This document shows, one piece after another, positions 8,001-20,000 of a DNA stretch of 21,682 nucleotides (within the stretch, counting starts at the first letter, position 1; every line of letters begins with the position of its first letter). The translations under genes were made by a program, and so were the position numbers. The stretch comes from Bacteroidales bacterium UBA1219 (GTDB taxonomy: Bacteria > Bacteroidota > Bacteroidia > Bacteroidales > P3). The notes beneath the pieces were generated by a model, which was not told where the DNA came from, made no database searches, and saw nothing but the letters and a program-made list of their open reading frames with translations. Location: assembly GCA_002309295.1 (NCBI GenBank), contig DBXF01000081.1, forward strand, positions 3,018-24,699. Reading direction: 5' to 3'.

Positions 8001-11000
8001 GAACGTGGCCGTTGCCGCTATGACCTGTCTCCTGTGTGCTATCCACAGCGATGAATGACGTTTCGCCGTCAATAGTACGAGCATTATCGAGATAATATGC
8101 TGCGGTTAAAGGAGTTCCAGTTGCATGGAAAGCTGTAGCAGTATAAAGATATCCACTTCCGCCACCGCCAGCTTTACAGGAGTTACCATTTCCAGACATT
8201 CCGCCTGCGCCGCCGTACCAGCCGCCGCCGCCACCGCCGCCGCCGGCATAGGAGCCAGACTGGCCACCGTTGCCGCCTTGGCCAAAGGTTCCAGCAGCTC
8301 CAAATGTTCCACCATAATTACCACTACATGTACCACCGGTGGTTTGTGTACCACCACCTGCTGTCGCTTGAGCAGCGGTAGTTCCAATGCCATCAGTACC
8401 TGACAGACCACCGCCAGCACCGGCTGTGGATTCTGAGGTATAACCCCATCCGCCACCGCCACCAGCAACAATCACGCGGGCGTTCAAGGCTTGGTTGTTA
8501 ACTCTAATGTCGGAAGCGCCGCCGCCAGATCCACCGCCCGAACCGCTGTGACTCGTGTTGCCAGTAGATCCGCCGCCGTTAAATCCTCCTGCCAATGTAA
8601 CATTTGCCGTTCCTGTAGAATTCTGTCCTCTACCGCCAACATATACATAAAGTACATCGCCGGCATTGACGTGCATTTTTCCTTCAGAATAACCTCCCTT
8701 ACCACCTCTGTTAGAGCTTGAGCTACTGTTGTCCGTTCCATAACCGCCTTCGGCGCCCCATACCTGCATAAATACAGAGTCAACGCCAGCAGGCACGGTG
8801 AAGGTTTGAGCTGCACCGGTATATGTGAAGTTGGTGTCGTAGCCACCCGACAACATTCTATAGTATGTTGTGGTTGTGGCAGGATAAACCACATTGCCAC
8901 CAACAGGTGCTGTCATCAGCGAGTCGTAGAACCATGTGCCGGCTGGCAATGTTACGGGCTGTCCCGGACAGAGTGTGATAGAGTCGCACACTGCAACAAC
9001 TGCCACACCTGCAAGGTCGCTGGCCTGTCCCACGCAGAACTGGTCGCTAACTTGGGTGATGGTGTAAGTAGTAGTACGACGCGGCAACACTTTGATAATT
9101 TCGGTGTAGTTGTTCGCAATACGGTTACGACGTTCGCCCGACAGACGGTAGGTTATCGGCAATGTGCCGGTAAATCTCACCGTAAGAGGTACAGAGTCGT
9201 AGGTGTTGCAGATTGTAGCCCTGCCGGTGATAGCTGCCGAAGGACGAGGACGTACCGTTACCGTAAAGGTGTTGGTGTCTTGGTCGTAGTAGGTAGTAGT
9301 CATCAAAGGATTAACCGTTCTGCCATTCACTGGACGGGTAAGAAGGATATCCTCGTACCATGTAGCGCCGGCAGGCAGTGTGGCCTGATCGCCGGAGCAG
9401 ATTATCGGTTGGTCGCACACTATTATTGTACGCAGTCCCTGCAAATCGACAGGACGTGCTGCACAGTAGTAGTCGTGCAGATAAGTTACTTGATATGTAC
9501 CGCTTACTGTGGGATGGATTGTAACCACTTCGGTACTCGAGTTGGCAACGCGGTCCAGAACATCTCCAGTAATACGATAAGTAAACGGTGCTGTACCTGT
9601 GAAATTAATTGTGATAGTAACAGCATTGTTTGTTGCCGTATCGCATATACGAGTGGTACCGGTAGAAATGGTAGCCGTAGGAGCTGTAATAACCGAAACG
9701 GTATAGATTGCAGCACCATGTATTCTGGCATAGCCATCGCCGGTATGACCTGTCTCTGTGCCACCTGTCGGTGAAACGAAGGATGTATTACCACCTGAGG
9801 TAGAAGCATTTGTCATATAGTAGTTGCTGTTGAGCATACATCCCTGAGGATATACGCCTGCAGTAGAGGATGTGTAGACATAGCCGCTACCGCCACCAGC
9901 ACCGCCATCGGGTATGGACGGGCCGCCGCCGTACCAGCCGCCGCCGCCGCCATTGGAATAACCAGTATTGACGCCGTAGCCGCCGAGGCCGAAGGCACCG
10001 GGTGTTAACGTTCCGCCCCAGCTATTGGTTCCTGTTGCACCGGCACCGCCTGCTGACTGGCCACCGCCATAACCTTGACGGCCACTAGAACTGTAGGAAC
10101 CATCGCCGCCAGTAAGACCGCCGCCGTAAGCAGCTGTAGCACCTGTACCGCTGGTACCGGTTTCATAACCGCCGCCACCGCCACCTGCTACAATAGCACG
10201 GGCATACAAGGATGTAGAATTGACGCGGACATCAGTAGCACCGCCACCGGATGTCATCACACGGTTGTTGGTAGAAAGACCAAGACCGCCGCCGTTGAAT
10301 CCGCCTTGAACGCTGGCACCGGAACTACCCTTACCGCCGACATACACAAACAAAGTGTCGCCAGGATACACAGGCAAGGTTCCTTCCGAATAGCCGCCGC
10401 GGCCACCTTCGGTTCTACCCGAAGCAGTACCGCCTTGAGCTCCCCAAACTTGAATATCAACTTGAGGAATTCCGTTAGGCACTACAAATTTCTGTACATT
10501 ACCTGTGTATTGGAAATCGTAAGTAGCTTCGGTATAATATGATGTAGTTACTGTCGGAGTAACGATGTTGTCGCTAGGCACCGGACGTGTGAGAGCGGGG
10601 TCGTAGAACCATCTATTACCGGCAGGCAGAACAACGGTGTCGCCTGCGCAAGTCATTGTTTGGTCGCAAACAGTAATTACCATAGAGCGCGAAAGCGAAG
10701 TAGCATCGCCGTCACAATATGCGTCGTAAAGCATTGTGAAGCCATACACTCCTGTGTTTTGAGGCGTGATGCAAGCCACATCGGTGTTGAAATAAGAAAC
10801 CCTGTCGGCGGTATCGCCTGTGAGACGATATGTGAAAGGCGCTGTACCCGTGAACTCAATACGCAGGCAAGCGGAGCCGCCGCATATCGAAGTGTCGGGA
10901 GTGAGTATCGTAGCAGTGGGATGCGGGTTGACAACGGCGGTGTGTGTTCTTACCGTATTGGTATAATAAACCGTTGTCGTATCAGGAATCTGTACATTAG

Positions 11001-14000
11001 ATATAGGATTCAGCATCAGCGGGTCGGTGAACCAGTTACGTGTGGTGTCGAGGAATATGGTATCGCCTCTACAAATCATAGTCTGACGACAAACCTCGAC
11101 AGTTGCCAGACCTGCATAATCGGCAGGATTAGCGGTACAGTGGTTATCGTAAAGTTTGGTGATACGGAATGCCTGTATCTGAGTCGGCTGTACATATACC
11201 GAATCGTCATAGCCGTAGCATACGCGGTCGGCTGTGTCGCCGGTTAGACGATATGTGAACGGTATCGAACCAGTGAAGTGGAGACGCAGATAAACTCCGT
11301 TGTTACCGCAGGCTGTGTCGGTCACAGAAATTGTACCAGTAGGACGGTTGTCCACAGTAACTGTGAATGTGCCGGTGGAATAAACGGTGATTCTAGCGTG
11401 GCCGTTTCCGCTGTGTCCGGACTCGGTGCCAAATCCTGTGGTGTCGGGGAACGAAGTGTTGCCAGCAATAGTCTGTCCGTTGTCGAAATAATATGCTGGA
11501 GTAGGAATGTATCCAGAGGGCACGTTGGATGCCGAAGCCGAAGTCCAGACGAATCCGGAGCCGCCGCCGCCACCCATATCGTCATCGACGCTACCGTCGG
11601 GAGCGTTACCTGCGCCGCCGTACCAGCCGCCGCCACCAGCTCCGCCGTAGCCACTAGCATAATACGGGCCGCCGCCGCCAAAACCGAAGCCGCCAGCGTA
11701 ATCGTTAGTTGCAGTGGTGTTATTCAGACCTGTTGTTGTTTGTGTAGCGATAGTATATGCTGTAGAATAACCAGAATATGTCTGTTTTCCGCCTTTTCCG
11801 CAATAAGTGCTGTTGTACGAGCATCCGCCGCTGGCGTCGCCGCCATTAACACCGCCGCCATAAGCGCCGGCGTAAGAGGTACCGCCATCGGAGCCACCGC
11901 CACCAGCCACAATAATACGTGAATACAAGTGGTCGGGGGTGTTCCATGCTGTGGTGCCGGGAGTACCCTGCAACGATATGTCGGTAGCGCCACCACCGCC
12001 GTGATAGCCATAACGATAACCGCCGCCGTTCCAGCCACCGGGAACAACACCGCTGGTGAGGCTGTTGCCGCTTCCGCCGAATCCGCCGACATTCACATAA
12101 AGTGTACTATTAATGTAAGGTGCTATATTGGTGTTGACAGTACCCACGGAATAGCCGCCCTTGCCGCCGTATGACGGTGTGGAACGATAACCGCCCTGGG
12201 CACCCCATACCTCAAACTTGAGTGCGTAGCACGACTGCGGAACTTGGAAAGTTTGTGTTGTGCCTGTATAGGTGAAGTCGTAGGCCATTTCGCCAGCCAG
12301 ATAGAATGTAGTTGTATTTGTTACTGTCACCACATTGTTGGATGGCACAGGCTGAGTGCATAGACTATCGTAGAACCATACACCCGAAGGCAGATGTACT
12401 GTATCGCCAGCGCAAATCAAACGCTGTCCGCAAATCTGAACAGTTACTTCATATTCGGGTCTTGGCAAAATGCCGTCGCACAAGGTGTCGTACAGCATTG
12501 TGATATTGTATCGCGAGGTGGTTTGCGGACATACAGCCACAATGGCAGTGTCGTACCATGCCATGCGGTCGGCCACATCACCAGTAAGACGATAGGTGTA
12601 AGGAGCAGTACCTGTAAAGAGTATCTTCAGATAAGCCGAATCGCCATTGCATATAGTAGTGTTGCCACTGATGATACGTGCTGTGGGATGCGGTTTAATT
12701 ACAATAGTCAATTCGTATGTCTGACCGCCGTGAACGGGAACGCCGTAGTAGGTAACCGTTCTGCGAGGCAGCAGCTCTGTAATATACATACGACGTGTGA
12801 GGTTGCGGTCGGAGTACCAATAATAATTTTGTGGCAAGAACACCGAGTCGCCCTCGCAGATAACCTGCTGTCCGCAACGATAAATAATACCGATACCTGT
12901 AAACTGTGCTCTGCCGCTTACGCAGTTGGCATCGTGCAGCATTGTAAGACGGTATGTCGACAGTGTGTCGGGTGTCAGATACAGGGTTTGAGTATAGTTG
13001 TAGGACACTCTGTCGGTTGTGTCTCCCGAAATTCTATATGTGAAAGGAGCTGTTCCTGTGAAGGTAACCCTTACGCGTCCGGGTGTGGAGTCGCAAGTGG
13101 TGTCCAAGCCGTGGATAGTGGCTGTGGGTTTGGGATTAACAGTAACAGTGTAAGTTGCTTCGGGGAACAATATGGAGTCTGAGAAGTACATGATACGTGC
13201 AAAGCCATCACCCGAATGTCCTGTTTCAGTACCTCCACGAGGTGACGGGAATGTAGTATTTCCTGCCAAGGTACGTGCGTTGGAAAGATAACGAGATGGT
13301 GTAAGCAGACAACCCGAGGGGTAATTGCTTGCTGTTGCCTGGGTATAGATATAACCCGAGCCACCGCCGGCAGAGTTTCCGCTACCGCCGCCATACCATC
13401 CACCGCCACCACCACACACCGTGCTACCCGATGCTGTGGCCGAAGCACCTACTCCAAATGCGGGAGCCGAGAAATTGGTATAGTTGTTATTACCTGGGGA
13501 TGTCTGTGTTCCTCCTGTTCCTACAGTGCCAGAAACTCCAGAGGAACCACCACCATGTCCTGGTGTGTAGGCTGTACCGCTGAAATAGAGGTTACCACCG
13601 CCGCCGCCTGCAACAATTACTCTTGCATACAGCGAGTTGGAGTTAACGCGGACATCGGTAGCACCGCCACCGCCGCCTCTAGGGGTACCACTTTCGTAAC
13701 CATTGCCACCGCCGTTCCAACCGCCTTGAGTTATTTGCGATCCGCTAGAAGTCGAGGATGTGCCATGACCTTGACAGCCAACATTAACATAAAGAACGTC
13801 ACCTGCGGTAACTTTCATGCGGCCTTCAGAGAAACCTCCTCTACCACCAAAGTTGGACGGACCACCATCGCCACCTTGAGCACCCCATACCTGTAATGTA
13901 ACGGTGTCGATACCGAAGGGCACCACAAACTGTCTAGTGGCACCGCAGCTGAAAGTAACGGTGTCGTCGTAAGAGACATTTGGTGTATAGTAAGTCGTCG

Positions 14001-17000
14001 TTGTTGTCGGGGTTACAATATGGCCGGTTACCGGACGCTGATAGAATCTGTCGTAGAACCACTGTCTGTCGGTGGGCAGCTGAACTGTATCGCCAACACA
14101 GATAATAGGACGGCCGCATACGTTAACGTCGAAAACACCGTTGCGGTCCTGATAGTCGCCTTCGCAATACACATCGCTGACATAGAGCACACGGTAAACT
14201 ATACTACCGTCGGGGCAGAGACGCAAAGTCTCGCTGTTGCTGTTGCACACGCGATCCACAGTGTCACCGGTAAGACGATAATGGAACGGTGCTGTTCCTG
14301 TGAAGGAAACAGTCAGGTTGATACAACCGCCGTCGCAGATGCTATCGGAGCCTGTGGGTATTGTACATGTAGGACGAGGATATACAACAGCTTTCAGCGA
14401 CGAGCCGTCGGCACTGTTGTAGTACATCGTTGTTGTGGTAGGATGAGCCACATTGCCCTGAACGGGAGTGGTATAGTTGGGGTTGGTGAACCAAGTACCG
14501 GAGTTGAACACCACGGAGTCGCCGTTACAGAGGTTGGTTTCGCCGCAGATGTTCACCAAAGCCCTGCCGGTGAGGTTGCCGGGTATTGCCTCGCACACCT
14601 CAAAACGCAGGTAAGTAACATGGTAATAAGTCGAAACCGAAGGAGAAACGGAAATATAAGCAGTGTCGCTGTTGGACACACGGTCTTGAGTGTCGCCTGT
14701 AATTCTATAATAGTACGGAGCTGTGCCGTGGAATACCACCATCAGACGTGCTGTCTCGCCAACACAAATTGTAGTGTCGCCGTAGATACGTGCTGTAGGT
14801 ACCGGCTTGGGCTGTATCAGATACGGTTGGATATATCCGTTCATATTGGTATAAACCCACATGCGTTGGTCGGCATAAACAGTGTTGTTACGAACGGGAT
14901 AACGCATTGCGGAGTCGTAATACCAATTGAAGCCTGCGGGCAGACGCAACGAGTCGTACTGGCAGGGAGCTTCGGGATATATATTATAATGTATAATAGC
15001 TTGAGCGATGAAACATCCGGAGCATACCGCACGAACTTCGATAGAGTCGTGGAGTTCGTCGTAAACTATGCCGTAGATTTCACCGGTAGAGTCGTTGAGC
15101 GACAATCCTCTCGGCAGTGAATTGGAGAAGAATGTGCAGCCGTTGGTGCTGTATTGGTTGGTTGCCGGAAGTATGCTTATATAGCGTCCGGTGGTGTCGT
15201 TAAGAGTTACGGGGTTGTATGTAAATGTGGTGCTGACCTGTGGCAGAGCTGTAACATTGAGCGGCACCACTTTGCGTACGCTGTCTTTAACAGCCACCGC
15301 ACAAGCTGTATCGATATTCAATGGAACGCCCACATTGGCCGTGATACTTGCCACAGAAGGATTTGTAGAATGCCAATTCACATTGTAGCCCGTGCCGACG
15401 CTGAAGCACGAATTCACATTTTTGACATGATTTGTGGGGTTAGTCTCGTCCAAGAACACTGGAGTTGCAGCGAGTATCGCAATGGTATTATTGCGCAACG
15501 TAGTAGGACGCGGATACATGCCCGACTCTGCAGTGAAATAGGTTGCCGAGGGGTTGAAGGAGCCGCTGGTAAGATAAGAGGTACGTTTTGCGTAAGCAGC
15601 ATTGTTGTTGTTGTAATACCAGTTGGGCATCGGACACATCAGAGAGTCGTAGTAGCTGCCTGTGGGAGCGTAGGTATAACCGTCGATACCGCCCTTGTAG
15701 GCACCGGAGCAGTTTACATATCCTGCATTGACATTATATTGGTTGTATGCGTAGCTTGAAGAGTAGGTATAGCCGCAGATACCGCCGGCGTAGTTAGATG
15801 CATTAACCGCACCTGCGTTGAGACAGCCGCGCACGTATGAAGGATAGCTGGAATAACCGTAGTTGTAACCGCAGATACCGCCCACGTAATTTGTTCCGCT
15901 TACTGTGCCTATATTAGCACACTCCTGTGCGTATGCGTTATAGCCGGAGGTTGTGTAGCCCAAACGACCAACAATACCGCCGATATAGTCGTTACCGGAG
16001 ACATTTCCTGCGTTGGCGCAAGAAATTATGTAGGGCGCATAGCTTGTTGTGGATGTGGAAGTACCTTGGTGGAAACCTGTGATACCGCCAACATAGCTGG
16101 TGCCGTGCACATTACCATAGTTATTACATTTTCTTGTGGAGCCGGTGTAGTAGTAGCTCTCACCAACGATACCACCTGTCATATAAGATGCCGCTGTAAT
16201 ATTACCATAGTTGTTACAGCTGTCGATGGTGTATGTGCTGCTAACCGTGGTACCATAGCTGAAGCATCCCACAATACCGCCGGTACCATATGCTGTGCTG
16301 GCCACTGTTGTTCCTGAGTAGGTGGAGGTTACATCGCCGTAGTTGTTACAGCCCGATACAAGACCATAGTAGTAACAATAACCGATGATACCGCCTGTTG
16401 CATAGCTGCTAGCGGTTACATCGCCGTAGTTGTTGCAGAAACGGGCGCGGCAGTAGTAGCCGTAACCCGCAATACCACCTATATAATATGTACCGCTCAC
16501 CGAGCCATAGTTTTCGCAGTTGCGAATTTCGTAAACACTGGTGAGGGTGCTCATTCCTGTATAGAAATAACCCACGATACCGCCGACATCATACGATGTG
16601 GCATTGATATCACCTCGGTTGACACAGTTGGTGATAAGCTGGTAGTAATAGTCGTAACCCGCAATACCGCCAACATAGTACGAAGCAGAAACATCACCCT
16701 GGTTCTCGGTATTTCTTATCACACCGTAGTAATATTTATAACCGATGATACCGGCTACATAACCCGAAGTTGAAGTAACATTGCCTGTGTTAAGACAGTT
16801 GGTGATGGTGTCGTAATAGTAGCCATAACCTGTGATACCGCCAGTGTATGAGGAGCCTTGAACAGTACCATGGTTCACGCAGCTGTCGAAAGTACAGTTG
16901 TAATATGCGTAACCTGCTATACCGCCATGGTACGAATACGATGTGCTAGCCACATTGGCGTAGTTGGTCAGATTATACATTTTTGTATAATTTGCGTAAC

Positions 17001-20000
17001 CAACAATACCACCGCTATAGCTACCGCCGGTAACGCTGCCTCGGAGTATCACATGGTGTATTTCCGCCCTATCGGTTGCAGCAGGTCCCAGCACATAACC
17101 GAACAAACCTTGGTAGTTTGTGGTGTTGTTGAGGGTTATATTGCTTATAACTTTATTATTACCGTCGAAATGGCCTGAGAATGGTGTGGCTGCCGAAGCT
17201 CCGATGGGGTTCCACGGACTAAATCCCGACATATCCAAGTCGCGGACCACTTTGAAATACAATCCGGCGCAGTTCACACCCAGATTGACGATATCCGCCA
17301 GGGAGTCGAGAGTTGCGGGGTTACAAATGAGGTAGGGGTCCACCCTGGTTCCCGAACCACCGCAGAAGGTAGGCATAGCCAATACCATAATATCGACATG
17401 TTTCACAAGACTGTCCTGAGTGATACCCGACAGACGCACAGTAGATACTGTCGCAGGGTTGACCGTAGCTGCATTACCGGTAATGCTCACCAAAATTGGG
17501 TTACTGCTCTCCCAACGCACGTTGTTCTGTGTTCCCACGTAGAAACCGGTATCCACGGCTTGAATGGTCTGGTTGTTGCTCAAATGCACCCTTGTAGCTG
17601 CAAGTCTTGCTCCGATGGAGTCTGTTATGCCAGTAGGTATCGGGTACAAATCGTTGCTGACATTGGTGAAGCCTGTCAGGCTCAGCTGTCCGTTTATAAG
17701 ATTGGCCGTCGGTTTTCCTTCGGTAGTTGCCGCTGTTGTGCCGTAAATCATACCTGTAGGACAGGTCTGGTTATCGTAATGACAGTTGCTACCTGAGCCA
17801 TATCCGGTTATTGCGGCTATATTGGTGTATGTCGACCCACCTTTAACATTGTTAACGTTAAGGTTGTATGTAACGTATGACGAACCGGGGCTGTTGTATC
17901 CCGAGATACCTCCCACGTAGTTGCCGTTGGAGGTTACCAAACCGCCGTTAAGACAATAACGGACATAACCGCCGGTAGTGTTGTAACCGCAAATACCGCC
18001 TGTGTAGCTGCTGGTATTGTTCAAGGTTACATCGGCGGAGTTGGAGCAATATTGCAGATAAGTGTAATAGATGTAGCCTGCTATACCGCCCACATATGAC
18101 GATTGCGATGAAACTGCTCCCGAGTTGACATTGTATTCCAAATAGGTATATGAACTTGAGATGCCGTAGCAATAACCAACGATACCGCCAGTATAAGAAC
18201 TACCGGTAGATGAAACCAGTCCCCTGTTGCAACAACGTCTTATCACACCATAATTGTACAAACGGCCTGCAATACCGCCAGTGTTGTTGTAAGAGCTAAC
18301 TGAACCATAGTTCGTACAACCTTCGATGGTGCAGTAATTATTGGCGCAGCCTGCTATACCGCCTGTATAATAGTAACCTATAACATTTGCCTCGTTTACA
18401 CAGTTGAGGATGGAGGTCCTAGCCGAAGTGGAAGTGCCGTCTGCATAACCCACGATACCGCCAGTGTAATATTGGCTACTGTTGGCAATAACACAACCTT
18501 TTCCGTTTATACATCCGCGGATTGTGGAGTTGTTGGTTGCCTGTCCTGCAATACCGCCGTGGTAATATTGCGCTCCGGTAAGAGCACCGTTGTTGGTACA
18601 GTATTCTATTGTGGAATGGTTAGCAGTACCTACTATACCGCCATGATGCTGATAAGCACCCATAACGTAAGCGTTGTTGGTACAATGGCGAATGGTGGAG
18701 TTCATAGCCATACCTGCAATACCACCGGTGTTGTCGCCACCCGAGACGGTGCCAGCAACAGTAAGGGAGTCGATATAGCCGCCATCAACAACACCGAACA
18801 AACCTCGGTAGGCACTGGTGTTGTTGGCCATAACAAGATTGCTTATGGTATGGTTGGCGCCATAGAACGTGCCGCTGAAAGGAGTGTTGGCCGCCTGGCC
18901 TATTGGTGTGAACACACCCTGTGCGATTGGTATGTCAACCATCAGTTTGAAATATACGCCACTGAAGGAAACGCCGGCATTGACATACTGTGCCAACTGG
19001 CGCAGACGAGTTTCGTCGCATATCTGATACGGGTCGACCTGGGTACCGGTACCACCGCAGAAAGTTACGCCATACAGGTAACTTGTTTTTCTCCAACGGC
19101 TGTAGTCGTTAGTACCGCAAACGGAACGGACATAGATATCGTAAACCGTTCCGGCTGTAAGACCCGTGAGAGTGTAGGTGGGATTGGTGTTTACTGTCCT
19201 AAGTGTACCTGTTCCTTGAGTAAAGCCTTGCGGGCCGTATTCTATCTCCCACTGTGTGGCATTGCCCAGCTCTGTCCAAGTAACAGTGTTATTGGCCACA
19301 GCGAGGTTGGTTACGCCCCGACATCCCATTGGGGTCATAACAAGTCTTATATTATTCTTGTAAGCTGGCATAGTTCCCGAAGACGAGAATGTGCCTGTAA
19401 TAGTATAAGGGCTTCCGTCATTATAGATATGCAGTGCCTGATTGGTTGCACTGGTGGTATACATAACATAAGAGCTGCCATCATAATCGCCGCTGTTATC
19501 GTGAACACAAACTAAAAGTGAGCTTACACCGTCATATTGGAATGGTGTCTGGAGATTGAATGTTGTCCATGTCCCGGAACCCGCATTGAAATTCATACTA
19601 CCAGAGTAAACACGTGTCATTTGCGAATAGGGGACCCAGTCGGTAGAGCTTGAAAATGACGTACGCGGTACGTTGGCCATATAGATAGTGCAGTTTGTCT
19701 TGTACGATGTACCAGAACTATAGCCATACATAAAAGCCACCGAAGAAATTTCGTGCGGCACGCCACCGGCACCAATCTCAGCAGCAGTATAAATCTGCTG
19801 GGTATAGGTGTAGTTGTAAAAGTTGTTCAGTGGAAGATAATAGTAAGTAGAACCGGCAGTACCAATGGTCACCGTGGTTTGGGCATTTGCCACTCCTGCA
19901 GTCAGCACTATCGCTATACAAAGCAACAGAGCTTTATTCATCCTTCCTAAAACATTACGGGTATGTGTATGCATTGTAGTATGATTTGATTTCTTTGCGT

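Larger units (their letters stand above)
6316..14965 (-). repeat. Five-fold supermodule: two Ig-like repeats plus one glycine-rich domain
   Basis: Ten Ig-like repeats carry variants of FTGTAPFTYRLTGDTADRV, and eleven linkers carry variants of ICxGDTVxLPxxxxWFxD followed by TTTYY. They are interrupted after every second Ig repeat by a glycine-rich domain. The order from the N-terminus is Ig-Ig-GRD five times. GRD starts fall at residues 2029, 2588, 3175, 3737 and 4314, so the period is 559-587 residues (about 1.7 kb). Ig repeats 8 and 9 are the most diverged (SGERRNRI, NGENQNRV). Cysteines recur at fixed places in each Ig repeat, which suggests disulfides. Confidence 0.88.
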
